From the NCBI RefSeq assembly GCF_000510645.1, contig NZ_KI783301.1, forward strand, positions 1,602,183 to 1,666,182: DNA of 64,000 bases, written 5' to 3'. The first letter of the stretch is position 1; every line of letters begins with the position of its first letter. The notes under the pieces are model-generated. The model was given only the letters and a program-made list of their open reading frames with translations. It searched no databases and was not told the DNA's origin. The DNA comes from Thermicanus aegyptius DSM 12793 (lineage in GTDB: Bacteria > Bacillota > Bacilli > Thermicanales > Thermicanaceae). Positions 32,600-40,745 of the stretch are shown here, piece by piece. The translations under genes were made by a program, and so were the position numbers.

Positions 32600-33286
32600 A
32601 TGTTTTGGATGGCGATGGGAATCGGAATCTTATTAGGCCTTAGACATGCTTTAGATGCGGATCATGTGGTTGCGGTTTCTACCATGGCTCTAGAAGAAAG
32701 GAATCTGTTACGCGGAGGCTGGATTGGATTTTGTTGGGGGGTAGGGCATGCGTTGGTACTCTTTCTATTCGGAGGGGCATTGATTCTGTCGGGCATTCGA
32801 TTGCCGGAAGTGGTCGGCCGATGGCTAGAGGGAGGAGTGGGTGTCATGCTGATCCTCATCGCACTAGGATCGTGGAGGAGGATGAGGCGTTCGAAGCTCC
32901 ATATTCACGTCCATCAACATGACGGGGAAAGATACCATACGCATTTCCATGTTCATGACGATTCTCCAAGGCATTTGGAGAAGCACCATGGTTGGAAAGG
33001 GAGCCATTCTTTCCTTATCGGAACGGTTCATGGGTTAGCCGGTACCGGTGCGGTGATGGTGTTAACCATCGCGGCCGTATCGGATCCTATACAACGGATT
33101 GCCTATTTGGCTAGTTTCGGTTTAGGAACCATTTTAAGCATGACCCTCTTTTCTCTTAGTTTAACCCTGATTACCAAACTCTTAAATCGACAATCTTTTC
33201 GATTTAGCCATGTTCTTCCCATGGGTGCAGCCGTGTTAAGTGCGGTGATCGGAGTGATGATTATCGTGGAGAGCATGTTGGGATGA
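32600..33286 (+). CDS. ureH: UreH/NiCoT-like nickel transporter
   Basis: Membrane protein of 228 residues with six or seven hydrophobic segments. The HX4DH signature of nickel/cobalt permeases is in the first helix region (GLRHALDADHVVAVST). A cytoplasmic His-rich loop (HIHVHQHDGERYHTHFHVHDDSPRHLEKHH) lies between the helices, fit for metal handling, and GTVHGLAGTGAVMVL follows. The ATG at 32600 has GGAAGGAG upstream; an ATG at 32549 is less likely. Its place ahead of the urease genes indicates nickel supply for urease. Substrate inferred from context; the symbol ureH is used for the transporter, not for the UreD accessory protein. Confidence 0.82.
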   Translation: MFWMAMGIGILLGLRHALDADHVVAVSTMALEERNLLRGGWIGFCWGVGHALVLFLFGGALILSGIRLPEVVGRWLEGGVGVMLILIALGSWRRMRRSKLHIHVHQHDGERYHTHFHVHDDSPRHLEKHHGWKGSHSFLIGTVHGLAGTGAVMVLTIAAVSDPIQRIAYLASFGLGTILSMTLFSLSLTLITKLLNRQSFRFSHVLPMGAAVLSAVIGVMIIVESMLG

Positions 33287-33353
33287 GGAGAAGTATAGTT
33301 GGTCTTGAATGAACAATAGATGTAAATGTTTATTTTAAATATTGTAAGAAAAC

Positions 33354-33548
33354 ATGACATATGATAGATTAATATTGTTCTCTATTATCTCTTTCATCAT
33401 GATCGCCGTTTTATTGGTGGAACAGAAGCTTGATTTTGTTGGAAAAATTGCGGATCGTTTTTATGTGATGGAGAAAGGAATGATCGTCTCGTCGGGAGAT
33501 ATTGAGGAGATGAATGATCAATTAATCCTTCAATATCTCGCGGTATAG
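33354..33548 (+). pseudogene. urtE: Remnant of urea ABC-transporter ATPase UrtE (C-terminal fragment)
   Basis: The 64 codons read VLLVEQKLDFVGKIADRFYVMEKGMIVSSGD ... LILQYLAV. This matches the C-terminus of UrtE/LivF-type ATPases: H-loop strand region LLVEQ, then ADRxYVMEKGxIV, then the end LAV. Walker A, the signature motif and Walker B are all missing, and the upstream 60 bp carry no more of the gene. There is no ribosome site at its ATG. I read it as a decayed urtE left beside the urease genes, implying that a urea transporter was once encoded here. Confidence 0.7.
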
Positions 33549-33582
33549 TGAAATAGTTAGGGAAGAGCAGGGGGGATCGCAT

Positions 33583-33888
33583 ATGCATTTATCACCGAAA
33601 GAGAGGGATAAGTTGCTCATTTATTTGGCGGCAAACCTGGCCCGTGAGCGGAAAAACAGAGGTTTGAAACTAAATTATCCGGAGGCGGTGGCGATCATCA
33701 CTTCGGAGCTTATGGAAGGGGCTCGAGAGGGAAAATCCGTTACGGAGCTGATGAGCTACGGAACCAAAATCTTGAGGAAAGCGGACTGCATGGAGGGAGT
33801 GCCGGAGATGATTGAAGAGATTCAGGTGGAGGCCACTTTTCCTGACGGGACGAAATTGGTCACGGTGCATCAGCCGATTCGCTTCTAA
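33583..33888 (+). CDS. ureA: Urease subunit gamma
   Basis: 101 residues, the standard length of the separate gamma chain. [38 protein letters not shown] at the N-terminus and the end VTVHQPIRF are family signatures. Structural subunit of the (UreABC)3 nickel enzyme that hydrolyses urea to ammonia and carbamate. GGGGGGATC-type site upstream. Unlike most urease operons, ureB does not follow at once but after about 240 bp. Confidence 0.96.
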   Translation: MHLSPKERDKLLIYLAANLARERKNRGLKLNYPEAVAIITSELMEGAREGKSVTELMSYGTKILRKADCMEGVPEMIEEIQVEATFPDGTKLVTVHQPIRF

Positions 33889-34129
33889 ATATAAGTTAAG
33901 ACTTCTTTCCTTAAAGAACACTTTTTGGGGTTAAGGTTGGTACTTTTCGCCACCATCTTTTTTGGTAATTTCGATGATTCCACGCGTTCATTCATGAGAT
34001 TTGTACGAAAGATAAAACCATCCGTCTTCATGGGGATCAAATCTCTAGAACCCTCTAGAGATCTTCCACCTGTGAAGGCGTGCGCGGCTTCGGTACGGTA
34101 AAACGCTATTTGACAAGGGAGGATGAGGG
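33889..34129 (+). other. Unusual ureA-ureB spacer
   Basis: No coding potential recognised. It holds a loose inverted repeat CCTTAA ... TTAAGG near 33911-33938 and a perfect hairpin at 34041-34062, without a T run. It ends with AAGGGAGGATGAGGG, the ureB ribosome site. No promoter stands out. Confidence 0.5.
34041..34062 (+). repeat. Perfect inverted repeat in the ureA-ureB spacer
   Basis: ATCTCTAGA-ACCC-TCTAGAGAT: 9-bp arms, 4-nt loop. No following T tract, so it is not an ordinary terminator. It may be an mRNA-stability or processing hairpin, or a regulator site. Confidence 0.7.
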
Positions 34130-34504
34130 ATGAAACCGGGAGAAATTCTTCTACGTTCTGAACCCATCATGATCAATGAAGGACGGGAGAGCCGAATCTT
34201 GGAAGTGGTGAATGCCGGGGATCGCCCCATCCAGGTGGGATCTCATTTCCATTTCTTTGAAGTCAATCGCTATCTTCAATTTGACCGGGAGAAGGCGTTC
34301 GGATACCGCTTGGACATTCCCTCGGGGACGACCATCCGCTTCGAACCGGGAGAACGGAAGGAGGTTCCCCTCACCGCTTTTCCTAAAGGGGGAATCGTGA
34401 TGGGATTCAATGGCTTAACCGACGGAGAAATCACTGAAGAAAGGAAAGAAAGGGCGATCGCCAATGCGATGGAGAAGGGGTTTAAAGGGGTGAACCCGGC
34501 GTGA
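34130..34504 (+). CDS. ureB: Urease subunit beta
   Basis: 124 residues. [45 protein letters not shown] is the family core, and the C-terminal extension after [10 protein letters not shown] is the variable tail. Structural urease subunit. Its stop overlaps the GTG start of ureC by four bases. Confidence 0.96.
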   Translation: MKPGEILLRSEPIMINEGRESRILEVVNAGDRPIQVGSHFHFFEVNRYLQFDREKAFGYRLDIPSGTTIRFEPGERKEVPLTAFPKGGIVMGFNGLTDGEITEERKERAIANAMEKGFKGVNPA

Positions 34505-36219
34505 CGCAGAGGATTCCGAGGGAAGTATACGCCTCCATGTATGGGCCTACGGTGGGAGATCGGGTTCGTTTGGCCGATACGGATTTGATCATCGAAATTG
34601 AGAAGGATTTTACCGTTTACGGAGATGAGGCGAAGTTTGGTGGCGGGAAGGTGCTCCGAGACGGCATGGGACAGAACAGCCGTCTTACCCGCAGTGAAGG
34701 CGTGGTTGATCTTTTGATCACCAATGCGATCATTTTAGATCATTGGGGGATTGTGAAAGCGGATATCGGGGTGAAAGATGGAAGAATCGTGGGAATTGGA
34801 AAGGGAGGAAATCCGGATACCATGGAGGGGGTCCATGAATCCCTCGTGGTGGGGGCTTCGACCGAGGTGATCGCCGGGGAGGGACTCATCGTGACGGCAG
34901 GAGGAATTGATGCGCATATCCATTTCATCAGTCCCCAACAGGTGGAAGAGGCCATCACCTCCGGCATTACCACCATGATTGGCGGTGGGACCGGTCCAGC
35001 CACCGGGACTAATGCGACCACCTGTACCCCCGGTTCATGGAACCTCGCACGGATGTTACAGGCGGCGGAGGGATTTCCGGTAAACATCGGCTATCTCGGC
35101 AAGGGGAACTGCTCCACCCTCCCTCCGTTGAGAGAACAGGTGGAGGCAGGGGCGATCGGTCTTAAACTTCATGAGGACTGGGGAAGCACGCCGGCGGCGA
35201 TTGATGCATGTCTTAAGGTGGCCGACGAATATGATGTCCAGGTGGCGATTCACACCGATACCTTAAATGAGGCAGGCTTTGTGGAATCTACGCTGGAAGC
35301 AATTGCCGGAAGGACGATCCATACCTATCACACGGAAGGGGCAGGAGGGGGGCATGCTCCGGATATTCTCCGGGTAGCCGGGGAGTTGAACATTCTTCCC
35401 TCATCCACGAATCCGACGCGTCCTTTTACCCAGAATACCATCGATGAACATTTGGATATGTTGATGGTTTGCCACCATTTGGATCGCCGTGTTCCCGAGG
35501 ATGTGGCATTTGCCGACTCCCGCATCCGTCCGCAAACCATTGCAGCCGAAGATGTGCTCCATGATCTGGGGGTGCTCAGCATGATCTCTTCCGATTCCCA
35601 GGCGATGGGAAGGGTGGGCGAGGTGATCATCAGGACTTGGCAGACGGCAGATAAGATGAAGAGGCAACGGGGGCGTCTCCCAGAAGAGACGGGGGAGAAT
35701 GACAACGTCCGGGCGAAAAGGTATATCGCAAAATATACCGTCAATCCTGCCATCACCCATGGCATTTCCGAATTTGTGGGCTCCATTGAAAACGGAAAGT
35801 GGGCGGATCTCGTTTTGTGGAAACCGGCTTTTTTCGGCGTGAAACCGGAGATGGTGATTAAGGGGGGGATGATCGCCTATGCCCAGATGGGGGATCCCAA
35901 TGCTTCGATTCCTACCCCGCAACCGGTCTATCCACGGCCCATGTTCGGTTCTTTTGGGAGGGCCCTCTCCGAAACCTCCCTTACCTTTGTCTCACAGGCG
36001 GCCTATGCAAAAGGGATTGGGAATCTCCTCCATTTACAAAAGAGAGTTGTTCCTGTAAAAGGTTGCCGCAACCTCTCGAAGAAAGATCTGATTCATAACG
36101 ACAAAACCCCTACCATCCAAGTGGATCCGGAGACGTATACCGTCCGTGTGGACGGGGAGATCATCACCTGTGAACCGGTGAAAGAGCTTCCCATGGCGCA
36201 GCGGTATTTCCTATTTTAA
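34501..36219 (+). CDS. ureC: Urease subunit alpha (catalytic)
   Basis: Nickel-dependent amidohydrolase, 572 residues, GTG start overlapping the end of ureB. All active-site elements are visible: first metal histidines in [11 protein letters not shown], the carbamylated lysine in [13 protein letters not shown], second-metal histidines in [13 protein letters not shown] and [13 protein letters not shown], flap region [20 protein letters not shown] with the catalytic His and the flap Cys, and [13 protein letters not shown] with the metal Asp. Expected to be functional. C-terminus [13 protein letters not shown] is canonical. Confidence 0.97.
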   Translation: MTQRIPREVYASMYGPTVGDRVRLADTDLIIEIEKDFTVYGDEAKFGGGKVLRDGMGQNSRLTRSEGVVDLLITNAIILDHWGIVKADIGVKDGRIVGIGKGGNPDTMEGVHESLVVGASTEVIAGEGLIVTAGGIDAHIHFISPQQVEEAITSGITTMIGGGTGPATGTNATTCTPGSWNLARMLQAAEGFPVNIGYLGKGNCSTLPPLREQVEAGAIGLKLHEDWGSTPAAIDACLKVADEYDVQVAIHTDTLNEAGFVESTLEAIAGRTIHTYHTEGAGGGHAPDILRVAGELNILPSSTNPTRPFTQNTIDEHLDMLMVCHHLDRRVPEDVAFADSRIRPQTIAAEDVLHDLGVLSMISSDSQAMGRVGEVIIRTWQTADKMKRQRGRLPEETGENDNVRAKRYIAKYTVNPAITHGISEFVGSIENGKWADLVLWKPAFFGVKPEMVIKGGMIAYAQMGDPNASIPTPQPVYPRPMFGSFGRALSETSLTFVSQAAYAKGIGNLLHLQKRVVPVKGCRNLSKKDLIHNDKTPTIQVDPETYTVRVDGEIITCEPVKELPMAQRYFLF

Positions 36220-36231
36220 TTGGTGGTATTG

Positions 36232-36255
36232 AAAAAGGTAAACCCTACCTTTTTT
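36232..36255 (+). terminator. Hairpin with T run between ureC and ureE (possible attenuator)
   Basis: AAAAAGGTA (36232-36240) pairs with TACCTTTTT (36246-36254), loop AACCC, ending in a T run. Low G+C stem, so termination would be partial; it could set a higher level of structural than accessory proteins. Confidence 0.5.
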
Positions 36256-36372
36256 CGGGCGAAAAAACTTGAACATGATCAAGGGAATCCATAACCAAAA
36301 TATTGTAAAAATCACATTTCCGAATGTTCAGTTCACAGAAAACCCAGAGATAGAGGGAGGAGGGGAGTAGGA

Positions 36373-36873
36373 ATGCTGATTACGAAGGTGTTGGGCAATG
36401 TGAAGGAGACACCGGCTATAGAGTTGGAACAAGTAGAGTGGGAAAGAGTTTTTCTTCATTGGGAGGAATTGGAGAAACGAATTTTGCGGGTTCGTTCGGA
36501 TCGAGGGAGAGAAATCGGGATACGTCTGGAAACGGAAAAGCGTTTGGAGGAAGGGGACATTCTTTTCAAGGAAGGGAATTTTTGGGGAACAATCTCCCTT
36601 CTTCCTTCGAAAGTGATCGTCATCGAACCCAGGGATCAGATGGAAATGATCCGTTTAGCCTATGAGGTGGGAAACCGGCATCTCCCCCTGGAAATCCGGA
36701 TGCCGTTTTTGATCATCCTCCATGATGAACCGTCGGTAGAACTTTTACGACGACTGAACATTCCCTTTACCATCGAGGAACAACCTTTTCGCCCCATCCC
36801 CCAAAAAGCCCATTCCCACCGGAAAGAAAACCGGCAAACCCAGGAGCGGCATCTTCCTCCGTTTCCCCGGTAA
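36373..36873 (+). CDS. ureE: Urease accessory protein UreE (nickel metallochaperone)
   Basis: Delivers Ni to the UreG-UreF-UreD-apourease complex. 166 residues. N-terminal peptide-binding domain (SDRGREIGIRLETEKRLEEGDILF) and C-terminal metal-binding domain with the conserved His in YEVGNRHLPLEI. The tail carries a few extra histidines (KAHSHRKEN ... RHLPP) but no long His run. AGGAGGGGAG precedes the ATG. Confidence 0.92.
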   Translation: MLITKVLGNVKETPAIELEQVEWERVFLHWEELEKRILRVRSDRGREIGIRLETEKRLEEGDILFKEGNFWGTISLLPSKVIVIEPRDQMEMIRLAYEVGNRHLPLEIRMPFLIILHDEPSVELLRRLNIPFTIEEQPFRPIPQKAHSHRKENRQTQERHLPPFPR

Positions 36874-36908
36874 AAGATGGAAGCGGAAGAACGGAGGAGT
36901 CGATAGGA

Positions 36909-37568
36909 ATGTCCTGTTCCCTTCTGCATTTCCTGCAATTGAACGATAGCCAATGGCCGATTGGGGGATTTTCCCATTCGTTTGGATTAGAAACTTATAT
37001 TCAGGAAGGATATGTTTACGATGCGGAGAGCCTAAAAAAATGGGTTTTATCTTATCTCTTCCATTCCGTGGCTCCGATTGATGGGATTCCTGTAAAATGG
37101 GCATGGGAAGCATCAAAAGCCCAAGATGCAGATTCACTCTTGGCTGTGAATGAGCGATTGACGGCCATAAAGCTCCCCCGGGAAGGGAGAGAAGCTTCTT
37201 TAAAGTTGGGGAATCGTTTTGCCGTTCTGGCTGCCAAGACATTTGAAATGACTTACCCCTGGGGAGAGATGCCGGTTCATCCGGCCCCCCTCTATGGTTG
37301 GACAGCCTACCGTCTTGGTATGGAGAAGGAGGAGACCCTCCTAGGGTTTTTCTATAATCAGAGCGTCGTCATGGTGAATAATGGGGTACGGGCGATTCCG
37401 CTGGGCCCATTGGATGGACAAAGAATCCTTCACGTGCTAAAAACCGATCTGATCCAACTTGTCCGGCGGGTGATGGAGGGAGAGATCTCCTTCGGTAATT
37501 CTTCCCCACTCTATGAGATCATGGCCATGAAGCATGAGCAGCTATATAGCCGCCTTTTTATGTCATGA
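36909..37568 (+). CDS. ureF: Urease accessory protein UreF
   Basis: GTPase-regulating factor of the activation complex. 219 residues, all helical. LQLNDSQWPIGGFSHSFGLETYIQEG at the N-terminus is the family signature; the C-terminus PLYEIMAMKHEQLYSRLFMS is the conserved tail that contacts UreG/UreD. It follows ureE by 35 bp. Confidence 0.93.
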   Translation: MSCSLLHFLQLNDSQWPIGGFSHSFGLETYIQEGYVYDAESLKKWVLSYLFHSVAPIDGIPVKWAWEASKAQDADSLLAVNERLTAIKLPREGREASLKLGNRFAVLAAKTFEMTYPWGEMPVHPAPLYGWTAYRLGMEKEETLLGFFYNQSVVMVNNGVRAIPLGPLDGQRILHVLKTDLIQLVRRVMEGEISFGNSSPLYEIMAMKHEQLYSRLFMS

Positions 37569-37616
37569 TTTCTTATCTACAGCGGAAGGGAGAACTTGGG
37601 AGGATTTCTATCCTTA

Positions 37617-37658
37617 GGAGGAACAAATTCTGAGGAACAAATTATGAGGAACCAATTC
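37617..37658 (+). repeat. Three tandem 14-bp repeats between ureF and ureG
   Basis: GGAGGAACAAATTC (37617-37630), TGAGGAACAAATTA (37631-37644), TGAGGAACCAATTC (37645-37658). Each unit carries a GAGGA purine block resembling a ribosome site, but no start codon follows in a usable frame. They probably arose by slippage. Confidence 0.8.
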
Positions 37659-37716
37659 GAATCATGATTTTTGGTTCATCGGATGACAATCGTTGAATAG
37701 GAAGGAGTGAAAAAGA

Positions 37717-38331
37717 TTGGGAGCGGTTCGCATCGGCGTGGCAGGTCCCGTCGGTTCCGGTAAAACGGCATTGATTGAGAAATTAACCCGCCACATGGCG
37801 AATGAGTATAGTCTTGGGGTGGTAACCAATGACATCTATACAAAAGAAGATGCCCTTTTTTTAGTAAGAAACGGGATCTTACCGGAGGAGAGGATTATTG
37901 GGGTGGAAACGGGAGGATGTCCCCATACGGCGATTCGGGAAGATGTTTCCATGAACCAAGAGGCGGTTGAGACGCTTCTCTCCCGTTTTCCGGACATCGA
38001 AATTCTTTTTATCGAAAGCGGTGGAGATAATCTGGCCGCCACCTTTAGTCCTGAGTTGGTCGATGCTTTTATCTATGTGATCGATGTGTCGGAAGGGGAT
38101 AAGATTCCTCGTAAAGGAGGGCCAGGAATCACCCGTTCTGATCTATTGGTCATTAACAAAATCGACCTTGCTCCCTATGTGGGAGCCGATTTGTCGGTGA
38201 TGAAAAGGGACACGGAACGAATGCGGGGGGATCGACCTTATATCATGACCAATCTGATGAAAGAAGTGGGCCTTCAAGAGATTATCGGTTGGATTAAGCG
38301 CCATGTTTTGCTGGAGGATTTGAGGTCATGA
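37717..38331 (+). CDS. ureG: Urease accessory protein UreG (GTPase)
   Basis: SIMIBI-class GTPase that powers nickel insertion. 204 residues from a TTG start with GGAAGGAGTG upstream. P-loop [16 protein letters not shown], the nickel-binding CPH in [32 protein letters not shown] (Walker B area) and [13 protein letters not shown] (guanine specificity) are all present. Its last bases overlap the ureD ATG. Confidence 0.95.
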   Translation: MGAVRIGVAGPVGSGKTALIEKLTRHMANEYSLGVVTNDIYTKEDALFLVRNGILPEERIIGVETGGCPHTAIREDVSMNQEAVETLLSRFPDIEILFIESGGDNLAATFSPELVDAFIYVIDVSEGDKIPRKGGPGITRSDLLVINKIDLAPYVGADLSVMKRDTERMRGDRPYIMTNLMKEVGLQEIIGWIKRHVLLEDLRS

Positions 38332-39122
38332 TAAGCGCTATGACGGGTTCCTCCATGAAGGGTAGGATCGAAGCTACGGTCGAGTTGGTGGATGGAATTT
38401 CAACGGTAACGGAGGCGTATTGGCAAGCTCCCCTGAAGTTATCCCGCCCTTTCAACAGGAATGGAGCCGTTCACCTGATCGGGATGGATGCGTGTGCCGG
38501 GATGCTGGATGGGGATGAGCAAATCTTTCAGTTTACGGTGGGTGAGGGAGCCCGCCTTCTTTTTACCACCCAATCGGCCACGAAAATCCATCCCTCCTTG
38601 GGAAAAGGGGTTAGGCAATACGTGAAGATTTTTGTAAGTCGTGGAGGTGCATTTCAATTTTTTCCGGAAGGGAATATCCCGTTTCATGGTTCGATTTTTA
38701 ATGGGCAAGCACACATAGAATTGGAGGAAGGTGCGAAACTGGCTTATCTTGAACTATGGTCTGCGGGAAGAATAGGAAGCGGGGAAGCTTTTCAGTTTCA
38801 ATCATGGAAGCAAAATGTGGAGATCTACCAAGGGGGAAAGTTCATTCTTTGGGAAAAGAGCGATTGGAATCCAGGGAGAGAGTCCTTTACCGATCTTTTT
38901 CACTTTGGCTCTTATACCCAACTTGGCACCCTTTATCTGATCAGAGAGGGATTGGGGCAAAAGGAGGCGGACTCTATCGCCCCGTCCCTCTCTCGTCCCC
39001 CCGAGAGGATCGGAGGGGTTACACTTCTTCCTTACGGTGCCGGGTTGGGTGTAAAGGTCCTGGGAGTAAGACGAATGGAACTTCGCAGCCTCTTACTGGA
39101 AATCGGGGAGACCTACTTCTGA
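38328..39122 (+). CDS. ureD: Urease accessory protein UreD
   Basis: Scaffold that binds apourease and channels nickel. 264 residues. Recognised by order (after UreG) and by [56 protein letters not shown], the core of the UreD beta-helix. The ATG at 38328 overlaps the ureG stop. The stop codon is part of a 23-bp tandem duplication. Confidence 0.92.
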   Translation: MISAMTGSSMKGRIEATVELVDGISTVTEAYWQAPLKLSRPFNRNGAVHLIGMDACAGMLDGDEQIFQFTVGEGARLLFTTQSATKIHPSLGKGVRQYVKIFVSRGGAFQFFPEGNIPFHGSIFNGQAHIELEEGAKLAYLELWSAGRIGSGEAFQFQSWKQNVEIYQGGKFILWEKSDWNPGRESFTDLFHFGSYTQLGTLYLIREGLGQKEADSIAPSLSRPPERIGGVTLLPYGAGLGVKVLGVRRMELRSLLLEIGETYF

Positions 39123-39165
39123 GTTTTTCGGGAGCAACCGATTGAGTTTTTCGGGAGCAACCGAT
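39120..39165 (+). repeat. 23-bp perfect tandem duplication at the ureD stop
   Basis: TGAGTTTTTCGGGAGCAACC plus GAT occurs twice in direct succession (39120-39142 and 39143-39165). The first copy begins with the ureD stop codon. Recent slippage or a duplicated target is likely. Confidence 0.9.
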
Positions 39166-39184
39166 GAAGAGTTGGGACACTTGG

Positions 39185-39496
39185 CTAATTCATCCAATGG
39201 TCCGCCCAGGCTTGGATCGCTTCAATGATCGGTTCTAAATCTCTTCCTTTTGTCGTGAGTACATATTCGATGCGCACAGGGGTTTCTGGATAGACGCGTC
39301 GTTCCAGAATACCGGATAACTCCAGTTCCTTCATGCGATCGGAGAGCATCTTATCGCTCATCTGGGGGATTTGTTCCTTGATCTCTTTGAATCGTTTCGG
39401 CCCGTGAAGAAGAACACGGATAATAAGTCCTGTCCACTTTTTTCCTAGGATCTCTATGGCCGCTTCGTATTTCGGACACATATGCGAGTAATCCAT
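39185..39496 (-). CDS. HxlR-family winged-helix transcriptional regulator
   Basis: About 103 residues from the minus-strand ATG at 39496 (MDYSHMCPKYEAAIEILGKKWTGLIIRVLLHGPKRFKEI), preceded by GGAGG on that strand. The Cys in MCPKYEAAIEILGKKW is at the site where redox- or aldehyde-sensing members carry theirs. Wing RVYPETPVRIEYVLTTKGR and C-terminal helix for dimerisation are present. Convergent with ureD and divergent from the thiamine operon; its target is unknown. Confidence 0.88.
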   Translation of the reverse strand: MDYSHMCPKYEAAIEILGKKWTGLIIRVLLHGPKRFKEIKEQIPQMSDKMLSDRMKELELSGILERRVYPETPVRIEYVLTTKGRDLEPIIEAIQAWADHWMN

Positions 39497-39691
39497 GGCA
39501 TTCACTCCTCCGCTCATTGTCTATTGTATCACAAAGATGGACGATTCTTTTTATTTTTGTTTGCTGTAAACACTGCTTTTATCTGTCAAACGATGGCTGC
39601 ACATCGGGGTGATCAACCTCAGCCTGTCCATGATGTGACCCCAGATCCACAAAGGCGACACCCAGCATTTATAAGCGGGGATCGTTCACTC

Positions 39692-39720
39692 TTGTTTTTA
39701 AGGTGGATGAAGAGTATACT
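39692..39720 (+). promoter_or_regulatory. Predicted promoter of the thi operon
   Basis: TTGTTT (39692-39697), 17-bp spacer, TATACT (39715-39720). The start site near 39727 lies just before the TPP aptamer. The stretch 39518-39691 holds no recognised gene. Confidence 0.6.
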
Positions 39721-39744
39721 GGTAATTAAGTTCATAGCGCGATT

Positions 39745-39838
39745 GCACTACTAGGGGTGCCGTTTTGCGGCTGAGAGAAGGAGACCCTTCAACCCTTTGG
39801 ACCTGATCCGGGTAATACCGGCGTAGGAAAGTAGGAAG
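39745..39838 (+). promoter_or_regulatory. TPP riboswitch aptamer
   Basis: THI-box core: ACTAGGGGTGCC, GGCTGAGA, ACCCTTTGGACCTGATCC, GGGTAATACCGGCGTAGGAA. P1 is CTAC (39748-39751) with GTAG (39831-39834). Thiamine pyrophosphate binding should shut off thiMDE. Confidence 0.97.
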
Positions 39839-39870
39839 CGTTCCTGCCGTAGACAGGGAATGGAGGAGTA

Positions 39871-39902
39871 AACAGGTCCAATTCATGGATCTGTTTTTTT
39901 AT
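39871..39902 (+). terminator. TPP-riboswitch terminator
   Basis: AACAGGTCC (39871-39879) pairs with GGATCTGTT (39887-39895, one G-T), then a run of seven T. Positioned between the aptamer and the thiM start, so it is the OFF-state expression platform. Confidence 0.88.
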
Positions 39903-39932
39903 TTGAAAAGAAAAAGAGGGGAGAGCTGCGCA

Positions 39933-40745
39933 ATGATTGAGTTAAAGGAAGTAGGAGAATTGCTGGAAAAAATCAGAAAGGAGAGGCCTCTCATCCACAA
40001 TTTGACCAATACGGTGGTGACCAATTTTACGGCCAATGGGCTCCTCGCATTGGGGGCTTCCCCTGTAATGGCGGATGCCGAGGAGGAAGCGGCCGATATG
40101 GCGAAGGTGGCCGACGGGGTGCTCCTCAATTTAGGGACCATTTATCCCAGGATCGTGAACGCTATGGTGGAAGCCGGCAAATCGGCCAACCGCCGTGGCA
40201 TTCCCGTCGTCATGGACCCGGTGGGGTTGGGGGCCACCCCATACCGTCTACAAGTCTTCAAAGAGATCCTTCAACAGGTGAGAGTGGATATTCTCCGGGG
40301 GAATGCCGCTGAGATGGCCAATGCCGTCGGTGAGGTTCTGACCATTAAAGGGGTGGATGCGGAAGAGATCTCCAGGGAGGAGAAGGTTCGAATCGCGGAA
40401 AGAGTGGCCCGGGAATTGGGTACGGTTGCCGTTGTGACGGGGAGGGAAGATGTGGCATCGAATGGAAAAGAAACCTATGTGATTGATAATGGTCATCCTC
40501 TCCTCACACGGGTGACGGGGACCGGTTGCCTCCTAGGCTCCGTCATCGCAGCTTTTGCGGCGGTGGAAGAAGATCTGCTAAAAGCTGCGGTTTCGGCGTT
40601 GGTGGTCTATGGAGTGGCTGCGGAGAGAGCAATGGAAGAAATCGGGGAGGAAAGGCCGGGACGGTTCCAAATCGCTTTTCTCGACCGGCTCGCTCTCCTG
40701 TCGGGAATAGAGGTGCTTACGTATGGAAAAGTGGCCCGTTTATAA
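39933..40745 (+). CDS. thiM: Hydroxyethylthiazole kinase
   Basis: Salvage enzyme that phosphorylates the thiazole alcohol of thiamine. 270 residues from the ATG at 39933, with AGGGGAG upstream; an in-frame ATG at 39885 lies inside the terminator hairpin and is excluded. Motifs: RPLIHNLTNTVVTNFTANGLLALGASPVMA, DPVGLGATPYR and the anion hole TGTGCLLGSVIAAF. First gene under the TPP riboswitch; overlaps thiD by 23 bp. Confidence 0.95.
   Translation: MIELKEVGELLEKIRKERPLIHNLTNTVVTNFTANGLLALGASPVMADAEEEAADMAKVADGVLLNLGTIYPRIVNAMVEAGKSANRRGIPVVMDPVGLGATPYRLQVFKEILQQVRVDILRGNAAEMANAVGEVLTIKGVDAEEISREEKVRIAERVARELGTVAVVTGREDVASNGKETYVIDNGHPLLTRVTGTGCLLGSVIAAFAAVEEDLLKAAVSALVVYGVAAERAMEEIGEERPGRFQIAFLDRLALLSGIEVLTYGKVARL

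Noticed and set aside
36745..37242. 165-codon minus-strand ORF across ureE and ureF
   Set aside because: Antisense to two clear urease genes, with no recognisable motif or ribosome site.
39120..39165. Duplicated segment as a CRISPR or att core
   Set aside because: Only two directly adjacent copies without spacer and no integrase gene nearby.
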